IMG/VR virus record: IMGVR_UViG_3300025122_000012
Location: 1-64,000 of that record
Length of the DNA: 64,000 nt
From: a virus
Direction: 5' to 3' (one strand)
A program made the position numbers and the translations under genes. Below the pieces are notes generated by a model. It saw only the letters and a list, made by a program, of their open reading frames with translations, was not told the DNA's origin and searched no databases. Within the stretch, counting starts at the first letter, position 1, and every line of letters begins with the position of its first letter. This document shows, in pieces, positions 38,750 to 47,831 of this stretch.

Positions 38750-41700
38750 TTAGCGCCGCGCTAGCGGGCCCCACTTCTTCTTTGCGTAGTCACTATCCAT
38801 CGCGTCCACCACAAACTTTTGAAGCAGCGGGCCATTTTCGCTCAAATAAAGCTTTATTTCAACAGGCTGCTTACCGGCTGCCGCGGTTCCTTCTGCTCCT
38901 TTGCCCCTGAGGGTGGTCGCGAGGACACCTGTGAGAGTCTTGGCGAGCGCTGCCTCGATGGATCCCCCTGCCTTCGCACCGAACAACTCATCCTCCGAAT
39001 TAATCGGAGTTATGGTGCCTGGGCCCAGCTCTCCCTTGCCGCGGTAGATAAAGTCGTCGACCTTCAGGCGCCCCTGTTCCCGGGCGAGGGCCTCCATATT
39101 TGCCGGAGACAGAAGGTCTTCCCCGGGGTCAAAGGCCCCCCCGGATCCGCCCCCGATCTTTCCGTAAGCCTTTTGCCGTGTTCCGAATTTACTAAGAGCA
39201 CCCTCTCCCACACCGAGCGACGCCAGATGGGGGGCCATCTGTTCAGTCATCATTCCGTGCTCGTCGCGGACTTGCTCGGTACCCATTCCGGTCCATTTCC
39301 CAAGCCTCCCCCAGTTCGCTTGAGCTCCCTCATCGCGGAGCCAGCCCATCCCCGGAATCTTAGAAATCTTGATGCTCAGCCAATCGAACGCGCCTACAAT
39401 CATATCAATAAAGTCAACAAAAGAGCCAACAAATAATCGACAAACTTCGATGATGCGCATACCAAGGGTGCTGAAAATAGCACCGATCTTCTGCAGGGGA
39501 GTCAGTGAGCTTTCGAATACGACACTTAGGTCCTTAATCCACCCAATAAGACCTTCAAATATTGCTAGAAAGAATGCAACGGGAGCAAAGCGCTTAAGAA
39601 AGCCCTTTATTCCGGCAAATGACTTCAACGCGAGGCCTTTGCCACCGCCGCCTCTTTTGAACACGTCCCTTAGGGGGCCCAGGAAGTTCCCTATCTTAAG
39701 TTTTAAAGCCTTCCAGTTCAACCATGGAGGCCTTTTTAAGGGGAACATCTTGGAAATCCATTCGGGTTTTTGGAAGATCTTGGAAATCCATTCGGGTTTT
39801 TGGAAGATCTGCTTCCACTTGCCGGACGTGAACCACTTGAATGCGCCCTTAAACATGGACTTCCATCTTAGAGGATTAAATATACGCAAGACTCGCCTTA
39901 TGATGCCTGGTTTTTGTCCGGGCGTAACATTTCTTGCGCGCATCTGGGCTAGCCGCTCATAGGAGCCACCTGTACCGGAGCGCGCTATCGCGCTGGCGCC
40001 GCGCGCAGACCTTGCGGCATTTATAGAATCTCTTGAGGCCTTACCAGCCGACCAAGGACTCTTCCCTCTAAGAAGATTCCTCCATCGGACTGACCCGGCG
40101 CCGCGGGCGGCCTCGGTGGCGCGTTGGCCCATACGTGTGCGCAGCGCGAGTTGGCTCCTCAGTCCCCTCATGGCCGCGGGGCCCCCAATGAGAGCCGCGG
40201 CCGAGACGGCGAGGGCCGGCTTGGTGTGTTTGTCAAAGAAGCCCATAAACTTCTTGACGAGGCCCTGAATTGACTTCAAGACGGAATGTAGGCTCTCCAT
40301 CCATTCGATAAATTTGTCGCTCGCGAACTGCTCCATAATATTAAGAAGACGTTCTGTTAAGGTCAGCATGCTATTTTGGCGACGCTTAATCTCATCTTCT
40401 TCCATCGCCTGAATTTTATCTTCTTCGGTCTCGGCGCCAAATAACTTACGAGCTTCAGCAACTTCAACGCCCAATGACTGCGCGATCATCTGCTGTTCAT
40501 ACTTACCCATCTGTTTAAAGTTCATACCAGCCTGCTTCATTGATCGCTGGAGGATTTCAATTCTTTCCTCTTCCGTGGCATTTAACATATCAATGGAGTT
40601 GAGGTATGGGCCACCCATAATCGCATTAAGTTTGCCAACCGCTTTGCCGGCGCCTTCAAAAGTATCAAACTGAGTTACAAATCCAAGAAGCTGATCGATA
40701 GATAGTCCTGTCGCCTTCGCTTGCTGTTCGAGTTTTGCAAACACTCCGATTACATTCTTACCATAGAAGGCTAACTTTTTCGAAACATTGGCAAAGTCTT
40801 TCATTACCACATCGAAGGGCATCTTCAAGGAATTGGCTACGCCGGCGACCTCTTCCAAAACGCCCTTTACTTCGGTAAAACCAAATCCCAAACTACGCGT
40901 CGCTTCGTTGGTAATCTCAGCAACATCCCCCTCCGCAACGCCTAGCTCCCGCAAGTAGGCGGTCATCTCCGCTAATTCACGACGCACCGCCGGCGATTGC
41001 TTCGTAAAATCTACGGCGCCCCTGTAGAGGGCTCTGAATGATTGCTCATATTCTGCCATCCGGATGCCAGTACCCTTGAGGGCTTTCGCGTTCTCGAAGA
41101 CTTCGTCTCCGAAGGCCTTCGACGCCCCGGTGGCGGCCATAAACGACATACGAGCTGAGTCGAGTTGGCCATGCAACATCACCGATGACTCAAAAATGGT
41201 GGTAAGAAGCTTCGCCAACAGCTTCAGGGGGTTAAGGGCACTCACAACGCCCTTCATAAATGCCTTGAAACCGCCTTTGGTCTCAAACAGCTTCTTTGTA
41301 AAGTCGCCTAATTTAGAGTTGACACCCAGCAAATTGTGAGAGAATTCTGCGCCCTCAGCATTTAGCTCTTCGAGGGCGTCTCCGTGCTTTTTGGTTTCGG
41401 CCGCGGCACGGCCGTGCAATTTTGTTTTAAGTTTCAGCGCCTTGACTTCAAGCTTCCAGGTCTTTAGGTTTTCCAGCTGCTGCTCGTCGACGTCTTCGTT
41501 GGCGAGTACGAGGCGTTCGAGGTCGCGGATCATGCGCTGGCGCTCGGTGAGACGCTCCTGCATGTTCTCGGCCTCTAGTGCCATGGCGGCGACCTTTCGC
41601 TCGTGTTCGGTGCGGTCGAGGTCCGCCGTTTCCTTAACAACGCGCCACTCTTCCTTTCGAAGTTCAATGCGCTCTAGAAGGAGCTTACGCCTCTCTTCAT

Positions 41701-41752
41701 GCTCCTCCGGAGTTAGTTCTGTGCCGTCGCCATTACCGTTACCGTTTGCCAC
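38750..41752 (-). CDS. Tape measure protein
   Basis: 1000 aa from a GTG with GGAG upstream. Residues 1-150 are a long charged coiled coil (RRKLLLERIELRKEEWRVVKETAD; TERQRMIRDLERLVLAN). A helical middle part contains the usual tape-measure alternation of amphipathic helices. Two hydrophobic segments occur near residues 740-790 (RFAPVAFFLAIFEGLIGWIKDL and IGAIFSTLGMRIIEVCRLFVGSFVDFIDMIVGAFDWL), the membrane-active part expected to help DNA entry. The C-terminus carries a short flexible region. It sets tail length and plugs the tube. It contains a recent 10-residue in-frame duplication (see the repeat). Preceded by tail-chaperone genes as usual. Confidence 0.9.
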   Translation of the reverse strand: MANGNGNGDGTELTPEEHEERRKLLLERIELRKEEWRVVKETADLDRTEHERKVAAMALEAENMQERLTERQRMIRDLERLVLANEDVDEQQLENLKTWKLEVKALKLKTKLHGRAAAETKKHGDALEELNAEGAEFSHNLLGVNSKLGDFTKKLFETKGGFKAFMKGVVSALNPLKLLAKLLTTIFESSVMLHGQLDSARMSFMAATGASKAFGDEVFENAKALKGTGIRMAEYEQSFRALYRGAVDFTKQSPAVRRELAEMTAYLRELGVAEGDVAEITNEATRSLGFGFTEVKGVLEEVAGVANSLKMPFDVVMKDFANVSKKLAFYGKNVIGVFAKLEQQAKATGLSIDQLLGFVTQFDTFEGAGKAVGKLNAIMGGPYLNSIDMLNATEEERIEILQRSMKQAGMNFKQMGKYEQQMIAQSLGVEVAEARKLFGAETEEDKIQAMEEDEIKRRQNSMLTLTERLLNIMEQFASDKFIEWMESLHSVLKSIQGLVKKFMGFFDKHTKPALAVSAAALIGGPAAMRGLRSQLALRTRMGQRATEAARGAGSVRWRNLLRGKSPWSAGKASRDSINAARSARGASAIARSGTGGSYERLAQMRARNVTPGQKPGIIRRVLRIFNPLRWKSMFKGAFKWFTSGKWKQIFQKPEWISKIFQKPEWISKMFPLKRPPWLNWKALKLKIGNFLGPLRDVFKRGGGGKGLALKSFAGIKGFLKRFAPVAFFLAIFEGLIGWIKDLSVVFESSLTPLQKIGAIFSTLGMRIIEVCRLFVGSFVDFIDMIVGAFDWLSIKISKIPGMGWLRDEGAQANWGRLGKWTGMGTEQVRDEHGMMTEQMAPHLASLGVGEGALSKFGTRQKAYGKIGGGSGGAFDPGEDLLSPANMEALAREQGRLKVDDFIYRGKGELGPGTITPINSEDELFGAKAGGSIEAALAKTLTGVLATTLRGKGAEGTAAAGKQPVEIKLYLSENGPLLQKFVVDAMDSDYAKKKWGPLARR
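39751..39810. repeat. Perfect 30-bp tandem repeat inside the tape measure gene
   Basis: Two identical adjacent 30-bp units (39751-39780 and 39781-39810) encode KIFQKPEWIS then KMFPLK-side continuation after a second FQKPEWIS. The copies have not diverged, so the duplication is recent. Confidence 0.95.
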
Positions 41753-41763
41753 GGGTACTACTC

Positions 41764-42087
41764 CTAATTAGTGAAGGGCCAGCGAAGGCCGGTCTCTCTT
41801 TCAAAGCGAGAAACCGCCGTTCCCAGGCGCGCACGGCTAGAAAGGGTGCGCTCATCATCGAGGCCGTGACGCAGAAAAGAGTCCATGTATCTTTTCTCTC
41901 CACCCAATGCATCCATAAACGAACTAATTTGGGGTGGGGTGCCTCGAATTTTGGCCTTGGGACTCATTCCTCCAAACATATACTTAAGCAATAGTTTGGT
42001 CCAACCGCCAAACATTTTAAGCCAGCTTTCGTCTATTTTGTTCTTGTCGACATTTAAATCAATTATAATGGGTACGAGGTCGCTCAT
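41764..42087 (-). CDS. Small tail protein of unknown function
   Basis: 107 aa from ATG 42087; the reading frame continues upstream inside the previous gene but that part overlaps a better candidate. MSDLVPIIIDLNVDKNKIDESWLKMFGGWTKLLLKYMFGG is hydrophobic-helical, then basic residues (ARLGTAVSRFERETGLRWPF). It lies between tail chaperone and tape measure genes, so a tail assembly role is likely, but no family is recognised. There is no strong ribosome site, and a CTATTTA element sits 5-6 nt upstream. Confidence 0.6.
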   Translation of the reverse strand: MSDLVPIIIDLNVDKNKIDESWLKMFGGWTKLLLKYMFGGMSPKAKIRGTPPQISSFMDALGGEKRYMDSFLRHGLDDERTLSSRARLGTAVSRFERETGLRWPFTN

Positions 42088-42092
42088 ATAAC

Positions 42093-42100
42093 TAAATAGT
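42093..42100 (-). promoter_or_regulatory. ACTATTTA motif before the small tail gene
   Basis: Exact copy, 5-6 nt before the ATG at 42087. Confidence 0.35.
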
Positions 42101-42121
42101 CGACACCCCAAAAGGAGCGCA

Positions 42122-42283
42122 TTATTTGCGGGACCCCTTACCTTTGGAAGTTTGGGCCTCCATCGCCTTGGCCTCTTTCTCAAACTCTTTTACTAGGCGG
42201 GTAAGAAACCAGCGCCTCAGTTGGATAGGAAGATTGTACAGCTCGAAAAAAGACCACCCACCGTGATGTTTCAAGAGAAACAT
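42122..42283 (-). CDS. Short tail assembly chaperone-like protein (second of a pair)
   Basis: 53 aa from ATG 42283 to TAA at 42122; the frame stays open upstream to a TGA at about 42336. It reads MFLLKHHGGWSFFELYNLPIQLRRWFLTRLVKEFEKE then a basic tail. H-G-x-W-S-F-x-E-x-Y-N-L-P-x-x-L-R-R-W-F is characteristic of small proteins following the large chaperone in contractile-tail clusters. It could be made as an independent protein or as the C-terminal part of a frameshift product with the upstream gene, since the frames overlap around a run of seven T. Confidence 0.7.
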   Translation of the reverse strand: MFLLKHHGGWSFFELYNLPIQLRRWFLTRLVKEFEKEAKAMEAQTSKGKGSRK

Positions 42284-42308
42284 TTCTTCATAGGCGCTTT
42301 CTTGGTAT

Positions 42309-43178
42309 TTAGAGCTCAGGCCAAAAAAAGTCTGCCGTCAAAGGGACAGAAATTCTCCCCTCATGATCACACTGTGAACAGCTAATCTCTTGAGTAAGGT
42401 CTACGTTTGGCATCAGAGCCTCATATATGGCGCGAATCTCACGGGAAGCAGTAGTGGGGATAGCATCAATAAATTTCGCGATCAGGCCGCCATCATCCAC
42501 ATCGTTAACCGCCACAACCACCAGCTTAAGTTGGCCCGTGATCGCAGCTTCGGGTAACTTAAGCTTTTTTTTCTTTTCTCTGGACGCGCTGAATACTTTT
42601 TCATCGTTACCCTTTAAGAGCCTAAGCTCTACGGTAAATCCATCAATCGTCTCCAGAGTTGCCTTAAAATTACCGTTAGGAAGGAGTTCCACATTAGGGG
42701 GCAACTCAGTGGCTGATACCAAGTCTAACTCATTAAGATTAAAAGAGTTATCAATAGTTTCTCCGCAGGAGGGGCAGCCAACTTTCGTTTCGTAGTGGGG
42801 CCCGAAGCCTGTGATTCGAGCAGCAACCAGCAGAGCGTTCTTGTCGCCGATCAAAAGCTCACCAAGTTTAAGACTTTTATCTACCACCAAGGACTGGAGC
42901 ATCCGGTCGACCGCAATGCCCTTTTTCAGAAGAGATTCAGAAGTTAGAATATCCTCTTCTTTGGCCGTCATATGACGGATTTCAACAGTTAGAGAATTAT
43001 GGAGAGGGTGGCCCTCCGCATAAAATCTCCCCTGGCTAGGAAGATCAACAAACTCCGTCGGAGTTACAAATGAAAATAGTTCTTGGCTGCTTTCTTGTGC
43101 GGCTGCCGGGGCACTTTGGTCCGGCTCCACTTTTTTCTTTCCTGTCAGGGCACGTTCTAAATTATTCCTTTGTGCCAT
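42309..43178 (-). CDS. Tail assembly chaperone/baseplate hub assembly protein with zinc knuckle
   Basis: 289 aa. N-terminal disordered region (Gln/Ser/Ala rich), then FSFVTPTEFVDLPSQGRFYAEGHPL and LTVEIRHMTAKEEDILTSESLLKKG, which matches T4 gp26-type baseplate/tail assembly proteins. A four-Cys zinc site is formed by VGCPSCGE and ISCSQCDHEG, at residues about 130 and 270. The gene ends FFWPEL, a common C-terminus of this family. It precedes the tape measure as expected for tail chaperones. Its 3' end contains a TTTTTTT run just before the stop. Confidence 0.75.
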   Translation of the reverse strand: MAQRNNLERALTGKKKVEPDQSAPAAAQESSQELFSFVTPTEFVDLPSQGRFYAEGHPLHNSLTVEIRHMTAKEEDILTSESLLKKGIAVDRMLQSLVVDKSLKLGELLIGDKNALLVAARITGFGPHYETKVGCPSCGETIDNSFNLNELDLVSATELPPNVELLPNGNFKATLETIDGFTVELRLLKGNDEKVFSASREKKKKLKLPEAAITGQLKLVVVAVNDVDDGGLIAKFIDAIPTTASREIRAIYEALMPNVDLTQEISCSQCDHEGRISVPLTADFFWPEL

Positions 43179-43203
43179 TCATTACCTTCTTTCTTTTTCA
43201 AGC

Positions 43204-43764
43204 CTATAGCTTACCGTAGTCACCCGTGGGGCTCTTGTTGGCGGTGTACTGAGCCCAATCATACCTCATACCAATCTCGATATTAAGTAAATCATCGCCT
43301 TCATAGTCTAAATCCCCAAAAGTAGCCGATTTAATAAAAGCATTGTGCAGAGTCCACAGACCCACCTTGTCACCGTTCCCGTCCATTTCGGTGATGGTAA
43401 CTGATCCCAAGCCCTGATCGCTGGTCGCGTCAACTTTATTAATAGTTCCCACCTTATCCTGAGCCTGCGCAGTATCTTGGTTCGGTGGAAAGAGATACCC
43501 AGATGCTTCAAGAGCCTTCAACAGGGTGGACTGGCCGTCCGGATTAACGGAATTAACGATCGTCAGCGTGACCTCGTTCCAGGTAAGACTGCCCGGGTAA
43601 TAATAGGTGTTACCTAGAAATTTGTGTTCTGTCTCTGAAACCTCAAATGAGGGCTTCGTAACACTCTTAGCCAGATAGGACTCAAACGCCCCCGCCAAAG
43701 ACATATTAACAATCCACCTATGTTGTCTTTTAGGTTCTGATGATGCTGCGCTCCAAAAGGTCAT
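43204..43764 (-). CDS. Tail tube protein (gp19-like)
   Basis: 186 aa; GGAG 9 nt upstream. Beta-rich, with KRQHRWIVNMSL, then VTKPSFEVSETEHKFLGNTYYYPGSLTWNEVTLTIVNSVNP, the usual gp19/tube fold start (K-P-x-F-x-V-x-E-x-E-H-x-F-L-x-x-x-x-x-Y-P-G). VTITEMDGNGDKVGLWTLHNAFIKSATFGDLDYEGDDLLNIEIGMRYDWA matches the tube C-terminus (W-x-L-x-x-a-f-i...G-x-L-d-Y-x-d-D-l-x-x-i-x-x-x-x-r-Y-D-W). Hexameric rings stack to form the inner tail tube; neighbours are the sheath gene upstream and the chaperone downstream. Confidence 0.9.
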   Translation of the reverse strand: MTFWSAASSEPKRQHRWIVNMSLAGAFESYLAKSVTKPSFEVSETEHKFLGNTYYYPGSLTWNEVTLTIVNSVNPDGQSTLLKALEASGYLFPPNQDTAQAQDKVGTINKVDATSDQGLGSVTITEMDGNGDKVGLWTLHNAFIKSATFGDLDYEGDDLLNIEIGMRYDWAQYTANKSPTGDYGKL

Positions 43765-43832
43765 TTTACTGGTCTCCTATAAACTCTGTACTAACTAGAG
43801 TACTCTGTTGAAAAATCTTTTTCTTTGTGTTC

Positions 43833-46751
43833 TTAATCATTGAAGGAAGCTCCCGTTCTCGTGATATTAAAATCAATGGCAATGAACTCAATAGACCGCG
43901 TAGGCTTCAAGAAGATTTGTGCATACATCACATTTCGATCCACCAAATCGGGGGTTGTCGTTGTCTCATCAAGAACGACCCTAAATTCCGATAGACCGAA
44001 TTGTGTCTTTACCTCTCCCAAGAAAGGATTAACTGCCCCCAGGAAACGGTTCCAGGTGGTCGCCACATTCGGGGAGAACAAGAGGCGCGCAGCAATCTGC
44101 GAGATACGCTTCTTGATGAAAATCATAAGTCGACGCACATTAATACGATCCAAGGCAGACGGAGTTACCTGCAGCGTCTTCTGTCCGAAGATAACAATGC
44201 CCTCCGCAGGGAACTTCGCAATGGGATTAATGCTGGCAGCGTAGAGGTCGTCTCGGTCGACGCGACGTAGCTGGTGCGATACATCCACAACCGGAATGCC
44301 GGCTGCGCCTTCTGTTAAGCCGCCACGATTGAAGCCCGCCGGAGCAAACCAAACCTGTGTCCGGCGCTGCGAGCTTGAGAAAGTACCCAGCGCTGCAATC
44401 GAGGGAGGCAGCCATACAAAGTTGCCACCGATCGTATCGCGGGCGCGAACCCACGGATAGAAAGCACAACCATAAGAGGAATTCAGCGCTCGGTCACGAA
44501 GATTATTAATAATCGTGGTAAGAGTTGATGCCGTATTATTCCTTTGAATTTCGGTGCTATCCTCACGGGGCTGGAAGCCTCCCTTCAGATCAATTACGGC
44601 CAAGGCATCGGCTCGGTCTTCACAAACATTGATGAGATGTCCCGTTAGCCCCTCATGGGTCAAACCCGGGATAGAAGCCAGATTCATTTCCACCACCTCA
44701 GGATCGGCAGTAGAATCAATGGCCCTCTTAATTGAGTTAAACTGATAGCTATTCTGCTCAGTGATGCTAGAAATCCCGTTAAGGAGGCGGCTGTTGAACG
44801 GATCCATCTCTGTAATGTCCAGGCCATCAAATCCACCATAGAGTGGCACAGTAAAGCGATCGAAGCCTTTGCCAAGAACGCCGGAAATAGCACCACTCTG
44901 ATTAGTAAGAGAGGTTCCAGCTGCGTGTGAGCCCGAAACCCAGTAGGCAAAATCGCCTGAGCCCGTAACATCGTCGAGAGTGAAGAACATTGACACATCG
45001 CGGATTCCGCTAGAGGCTCCATTAAACATCTCTGTCACCATACCTCCGCGCGCTAACAGGAGATCAATCGTTGAAGAATCAAAGGTAGAGCTGCCTGATG
45101 TTCGCGTAGTTTGGAGGCCGAAGTACGAATCCGTCGCGGACGGCAGATTGCCTGCCGAAGCACTCACTCGAAGTTCGGGGGCCGGATAAAGAACCGAAGC
45201 GGTTAAGGCCGATCCACTAACGGAAAAGACAGACGTGTTACTGTTCTGGTTTCCCTGCGGTCCATTGGTGTCAGTAGAGGCACTATAGCGACCCGTGGTA
45301 CCAATGGTGGAGGATGCAGAAACCCAGTTTCCGGCAGACTCATTGGTCGTAAGAGTGCTTTCGTCCGCGTACTTGGTGATTCCCTTAAAGCCAAAAGGCA
45401 CCACCGCAGCGTCGACAGCATAATTTTCGACGTCACTTGCAACCTGGACTCGAATAAAGTCTGAACGGTTGTTATAGTTGCCCTCGACGCGGTAGCGTCG
45501 TTCGTCTGCAACCCACACGCGGCGTCGGTCGCCGACCTTGCGGGCCACATAATCTAAAGAATCTGGGTTAAGGTTGCAATTAGTAAATTGCTCAACAATT
45601 TTTACCACATTATCACTATCGTCCAGCTTTCGAACAATAAGGGCAAATGATCCAAATGCATTTGACTCATTGGTCGATATCTTAATGTCCTGAACAGATA
45701 CTTTCAAGTTTTTGTTCGTCCAGGAGCCCGGCTCTTCTAAAGCATGAATAGTAAATAGGCTCGGCATTAGCTCCACATTGAATGCGTTGGCCGCGGTGCC
45801 CCGGTTAGCCGTGTCGCATCCGATAACAATGGGACTCCGTGCGCTTTGCAGAGGGTCTCGATGGCCGTCAGCATCACCATTTGTGGTATTGGTCAGTTCG
45901 ACTACGGCTGCCCATGTACTGCGGCCAGAAGGGATGTTCGCCTTCATGTGGCGATCAAACGACTCTCCCAGCCAATAGTTAGCAGTCGTATTGGAAATCG
46001 TGCTGTTCGTTTTCTGAGGGTTGGTGTTGAAAACCTTGCGAATATACTTAGAATCGCCCTGGTTAAAGTTAAAAGAGGAAGTAAGAGTCGTGCCGGATCC
46101 GTCATAACTATTGATGAGCATCTTAAATTCGTACGGGACACCTGTGTCCTTCACGATGACGGAGGAACCGGTGGCGGTCGTGCCCTCGGTAGCATGGGAC
46201 CCTGTTGCGGCCAGGATGTTGCCAGATAATTGAAGAGTGGTCGAGGCGTTAGTGGTGTAAAATACAGCCGCAAGAGCTCCTTCTACTGAACCAGTACCAT
46301 TAGATCCAGATGCATAGGAAGCGCTTGCCGCAGTCCAAGGAAGAACCTCAAAGACTACGAGACCCCATGCTTTACCGCTTGTGCCGGCATCCCAGCCGGC
46401 TTCTCCTTCGCCCGACAGGGTGCCCGGGCCCTCAGCACCAAGAAGGCGCACGTAACTAAGTGGTGAGCTGTTACGAAGATAGGCCTGTGCGGCGTACGCT
46501 CCATAGGTGGGTGCAGTTGTGCTTGCGCCGGTGCGCCAAACATCGCTGCCGCCAGCGCCGGCGCCGGGGGCGCCAAAAACATTAACAAATTCTTCAAAAG
46601 AATTGACAGTAATGGGCCTTAAGCCCGGGCCCTTCTCTGCTCGGCCGATGATTACCGGGCCGATGCCGGCGGGGGATGCTGGAATCTGTGAATTGTCAAT
46701 TTCATCAACAAAAACTCCCGGCGAAACAAATCTAAAGTTTTTAACGGACAT
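43833..46751 (-). CDS. Tail sheath protein (gp18-like)
   Basis: 972 aa, larger than T4 gp18 (659). Begins MSVKNFRFVSPGVFVDEIDNSQIPASPAGIGPVIIGRAEKGPG, the classical sheath opening (S-P-G-V-x-x-x-E-x-D-x-S, then G-P-V-I-I-G-x-A-x-x-G-P). A long, surface-like Ser/Thr/Gly-rich insertion occupies the middle (about residues 110-600). The C-terminal core is typical: NRGGLTEGAAGIPVVDVSHQLRRVDRDDLYAASINPIAKFPAEGIVIFGQKTLQ, then DRINVRRLMIFIKKRI and NRFLGAVNPFL. The sheath contracts to drive the tube through the envelope. It is preceded by a CTATTTA element and a hairpin. Confidence 0.95.
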   Translation of the reverse strand: MSVKNFRFVSPGVFVDEIDNSQIPASPAGIGPVIIGRAEKGPGLRPITVNSFEEFVNVFGAPGAGAGGSDVWRTGASTTAPTYGAYAAQAYLRNSSPLSYVRLLGAEGPGTLSGEGEAGWDAGTSGKAWGLVVFEVLPWTAASASYASGSNGTGSVEGALAAVFYTTNASTTLQLSGNILAATGSHATEGTTATGSSVIVKDTGVPYEFKMLINSYDGSGTTLTSSFNFNQGDSKYIRKVFNTNPQKTNSTISNTTANYWLGESFDRHMKANIPSGRSTWAAVVELTNTTNGDADGHRDPLQSARSPIVIGCDTANRGTAANAFNVELMPSLFTIHALEEPGSWTNKNLKVSVQDIKISTNESNAFGSFALIVRKLDDSDNVVKIVEQFTNCNLNPDSLDYVARKVGDRRRVWVADERRYRVEGNYNNRSDFIRVQVASDVENYAVDAAVVPFGFKGITKYADESTLTTNESAGNWVSASSTIGTTGRYSASTDTNGPQGNQNSNTSVFSVSGSALTASVLYPAPELRVSASAGNLPSATDSYFGLQTTRTSGSSTFDSSTIDLLLARGGMVTEMFNGASSGIRDVSMFFTLDDVTGSGDFAYWVSGSHAAGTSLTNQSGAISGVLGKGFDRFTVPLYGGFDGLDITEMDPFNSRLLNGISSITEQNSYQFNSIKRAIDSTADPEVVEMNLASIPGLTHEGLTGHLINVCEDRADALAVIDLKGGFQPREDSTEIQRNNTASTLTTIINNLRDRALNSSYGCAFYPWVRARDTIGGNFVWLPPSIAALGTFSSSQRRTQVWFAPAGFNRGGLTEGAAGIPVVDVSHQLRRVDRDDLYAASINPIAKFPAEGIVIFGQKTLQVTPSALDRINVRRLMIFIKKRISQIAARLLFSPNVATTWNRFLGAVNPFLGEVKTQFGLSEFRVVLDETTTTPDLVDRNVMYAQIFLKPTRSIEFIAIDFNITRTGASFND

Positions 46752-46784
46752 TAGTGTAACTCTCCTAAGACTGAATGGTCTTAT

Positions 46785-46792
46785 TAAATAGT
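46785..46792 (-). promoter_or_regulatory. ACTATTTA motif before the tail sheath gene
   Basis: Exact copy, 33 nt upstream of the ATG. Between it and the ribosome site lies a 6-bp hairpin, TAAGAC-CATTCA-GTCTTA (46766-46783), directly followed by AGGAG, which could influence translation. Confidence 0.5.
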
Positions 46793-46857
46793 ATCTTATA
46801 TCGGCAACAGACCTATTCTCTTTTAAAGTGAAGAAAATGACAATTTAACTAAATTTT

Positions 46858-47820
46858 TTACGATTTACGATACCATCCATCTTTTGTCGTGTCTGGAATC
46901 TCCCCGGGGATCTCCCCAAAAACCGTGCGTTCTCTTCCGAAACTAAATTCAACTGCGTTTTGGCGCGTAACAATCCCGGGGGGTTCTTGGTTTTCCCCCT
47001 CCCCAATCAAATAACCCAAAACCTCAATGCTAACGATCGTCTCATAGTTACGCTGTTCCATACTAAGAGCCGTCTGATTCGAATTATCAGCAAAATCACC
47101 AGCAATAAAAACTTCATACGCGTGACCCATCGCTGTAATTCTTTTAGGCATCCGCGAGTTCCCAGCGATTGTAAAGAAAGGTCGCTGCAGCTCATTCATT
47201 TGGTGCTGGTACTCCGTTCGTATTGCAATTTCGTAGTTGACGGTGACCCACGTTGGCAATGGCATCGTAATCGTATCATAAACCACTTTTGCGGGGGTCA
47301 TTGAGTCTTTATTAGAATTATATCGCCTTGAGCGCATGCGCCCATTGGGACCATATGTTTTATTAGCCATAGCATTCTGAAATTCTGCAGTCTTTTTTTG
47401 GTTGATCTGACGAGCAATCGTTATTGTGCCCCCCTTTGCGTCGTGCACAGGATAGAGATTGGCAAACGGAATGCCCCGCTGGCTCGGGTCTTTGTTAACC
47501 CCAGTGCGCGCTATGGTGATGAGAGGTAGAATCAAGGTCCCCTCTTTATCTCTTATTTCCTTATTATCCTTTACTTGATAGGCGCGTTCTGTCGTCGTCC
47601 ACAAAACAGGTACTTTTTTAAAACCTTCATTAGATCCGATCTGCAGATCCAACTCTACATTAACAAATCTATACATTGCGCGGTCGATTGTTTCAAGACC
47701 CGATGGTTGAAGTTTTATTTCTCCAAGCCTATCCTCCACCGTTTTGTCTTGAACCTGAGCATATCGCTTATCCGGCGTTTTCGCTTCAATTTGTTTTTGG
47801 GTTCTTTTACTACGTGCCAT
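46858..47820 (-). CDS. Tail sheath stabilisation/neck protein (T4 gp15-like)
   Basis: 320 aa. KLQPSGLETIDRAMYRFVNVELDLQIGSNEGFKKVPVLWTTTERAYQV is typical of the gp15 family N-terminus. The core TMPLPTWVTVNYEIAIRTEYQHQMNELQRPFFTIAG, then GHAYEVFIAGDFADNSNQ, then YETIVSIEVLGYLIGEGENQEPPGIVTRQNAVEF matches proximal tail sheath stabilisers (P-x-Y/W-V-x-V-x-Y-x-I-x-I-R-T-E-Y-Q-x-Q-M-N-x-L; V-L-G-Y-L-I-G-E-G-x-N). It caps the sheath and joins tail to head. Located between sheath and neck genes, as in T4-like modules. Confidence 0.8.
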   Translation of the reverse strand: MARSKRTQKQIEAKTPDKRYAQVQDKTVEDRLGEIKLQPSGLETIDRAMYRFVNVELDLQIGSNEGFKKVPVLWTTTERAYQVKDNKEIRDKEGTLILPLITIARTGVNKDPSQRGIPFANLYPVHDAKGGTITIARQINQKKTAEFQNAMANKTYGPNGRMRSRRYNSNKDSMTPAKVVYDTITMPLPTWVTVNYEIAIRTEYQHQMNELQRPFFTIAGNSRMPKRITAMGHAYEVFIAGDFADNSNQTALSMEQRNYETIVSIEVLGYLIGEGENQEPPGIVTRQNAVEFSFGRERTVFGEIPGEIPDTTKDGWYRKS

Positions 47821-47831
47821 GGCACACTCCC

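Noticed and set aside
38819-39436. A 205-codon plus-strand open frame opposite the tape measure gene
   Set aside because: Antisense to a well-supported gene with no start signals or protein-like features.
42330-42345. A classical -1 frameshift at the T7 run in the tail chaperone gene
   Set aside because: In the -1 frame a TGA follows within three codons; only +1 or -2 can reach the downstream frame.
43786-43805. AGAGTACTCT palindrome between sheath and tube genes as an operator
   Set aside because: Short, unique and without an associated promoter match.
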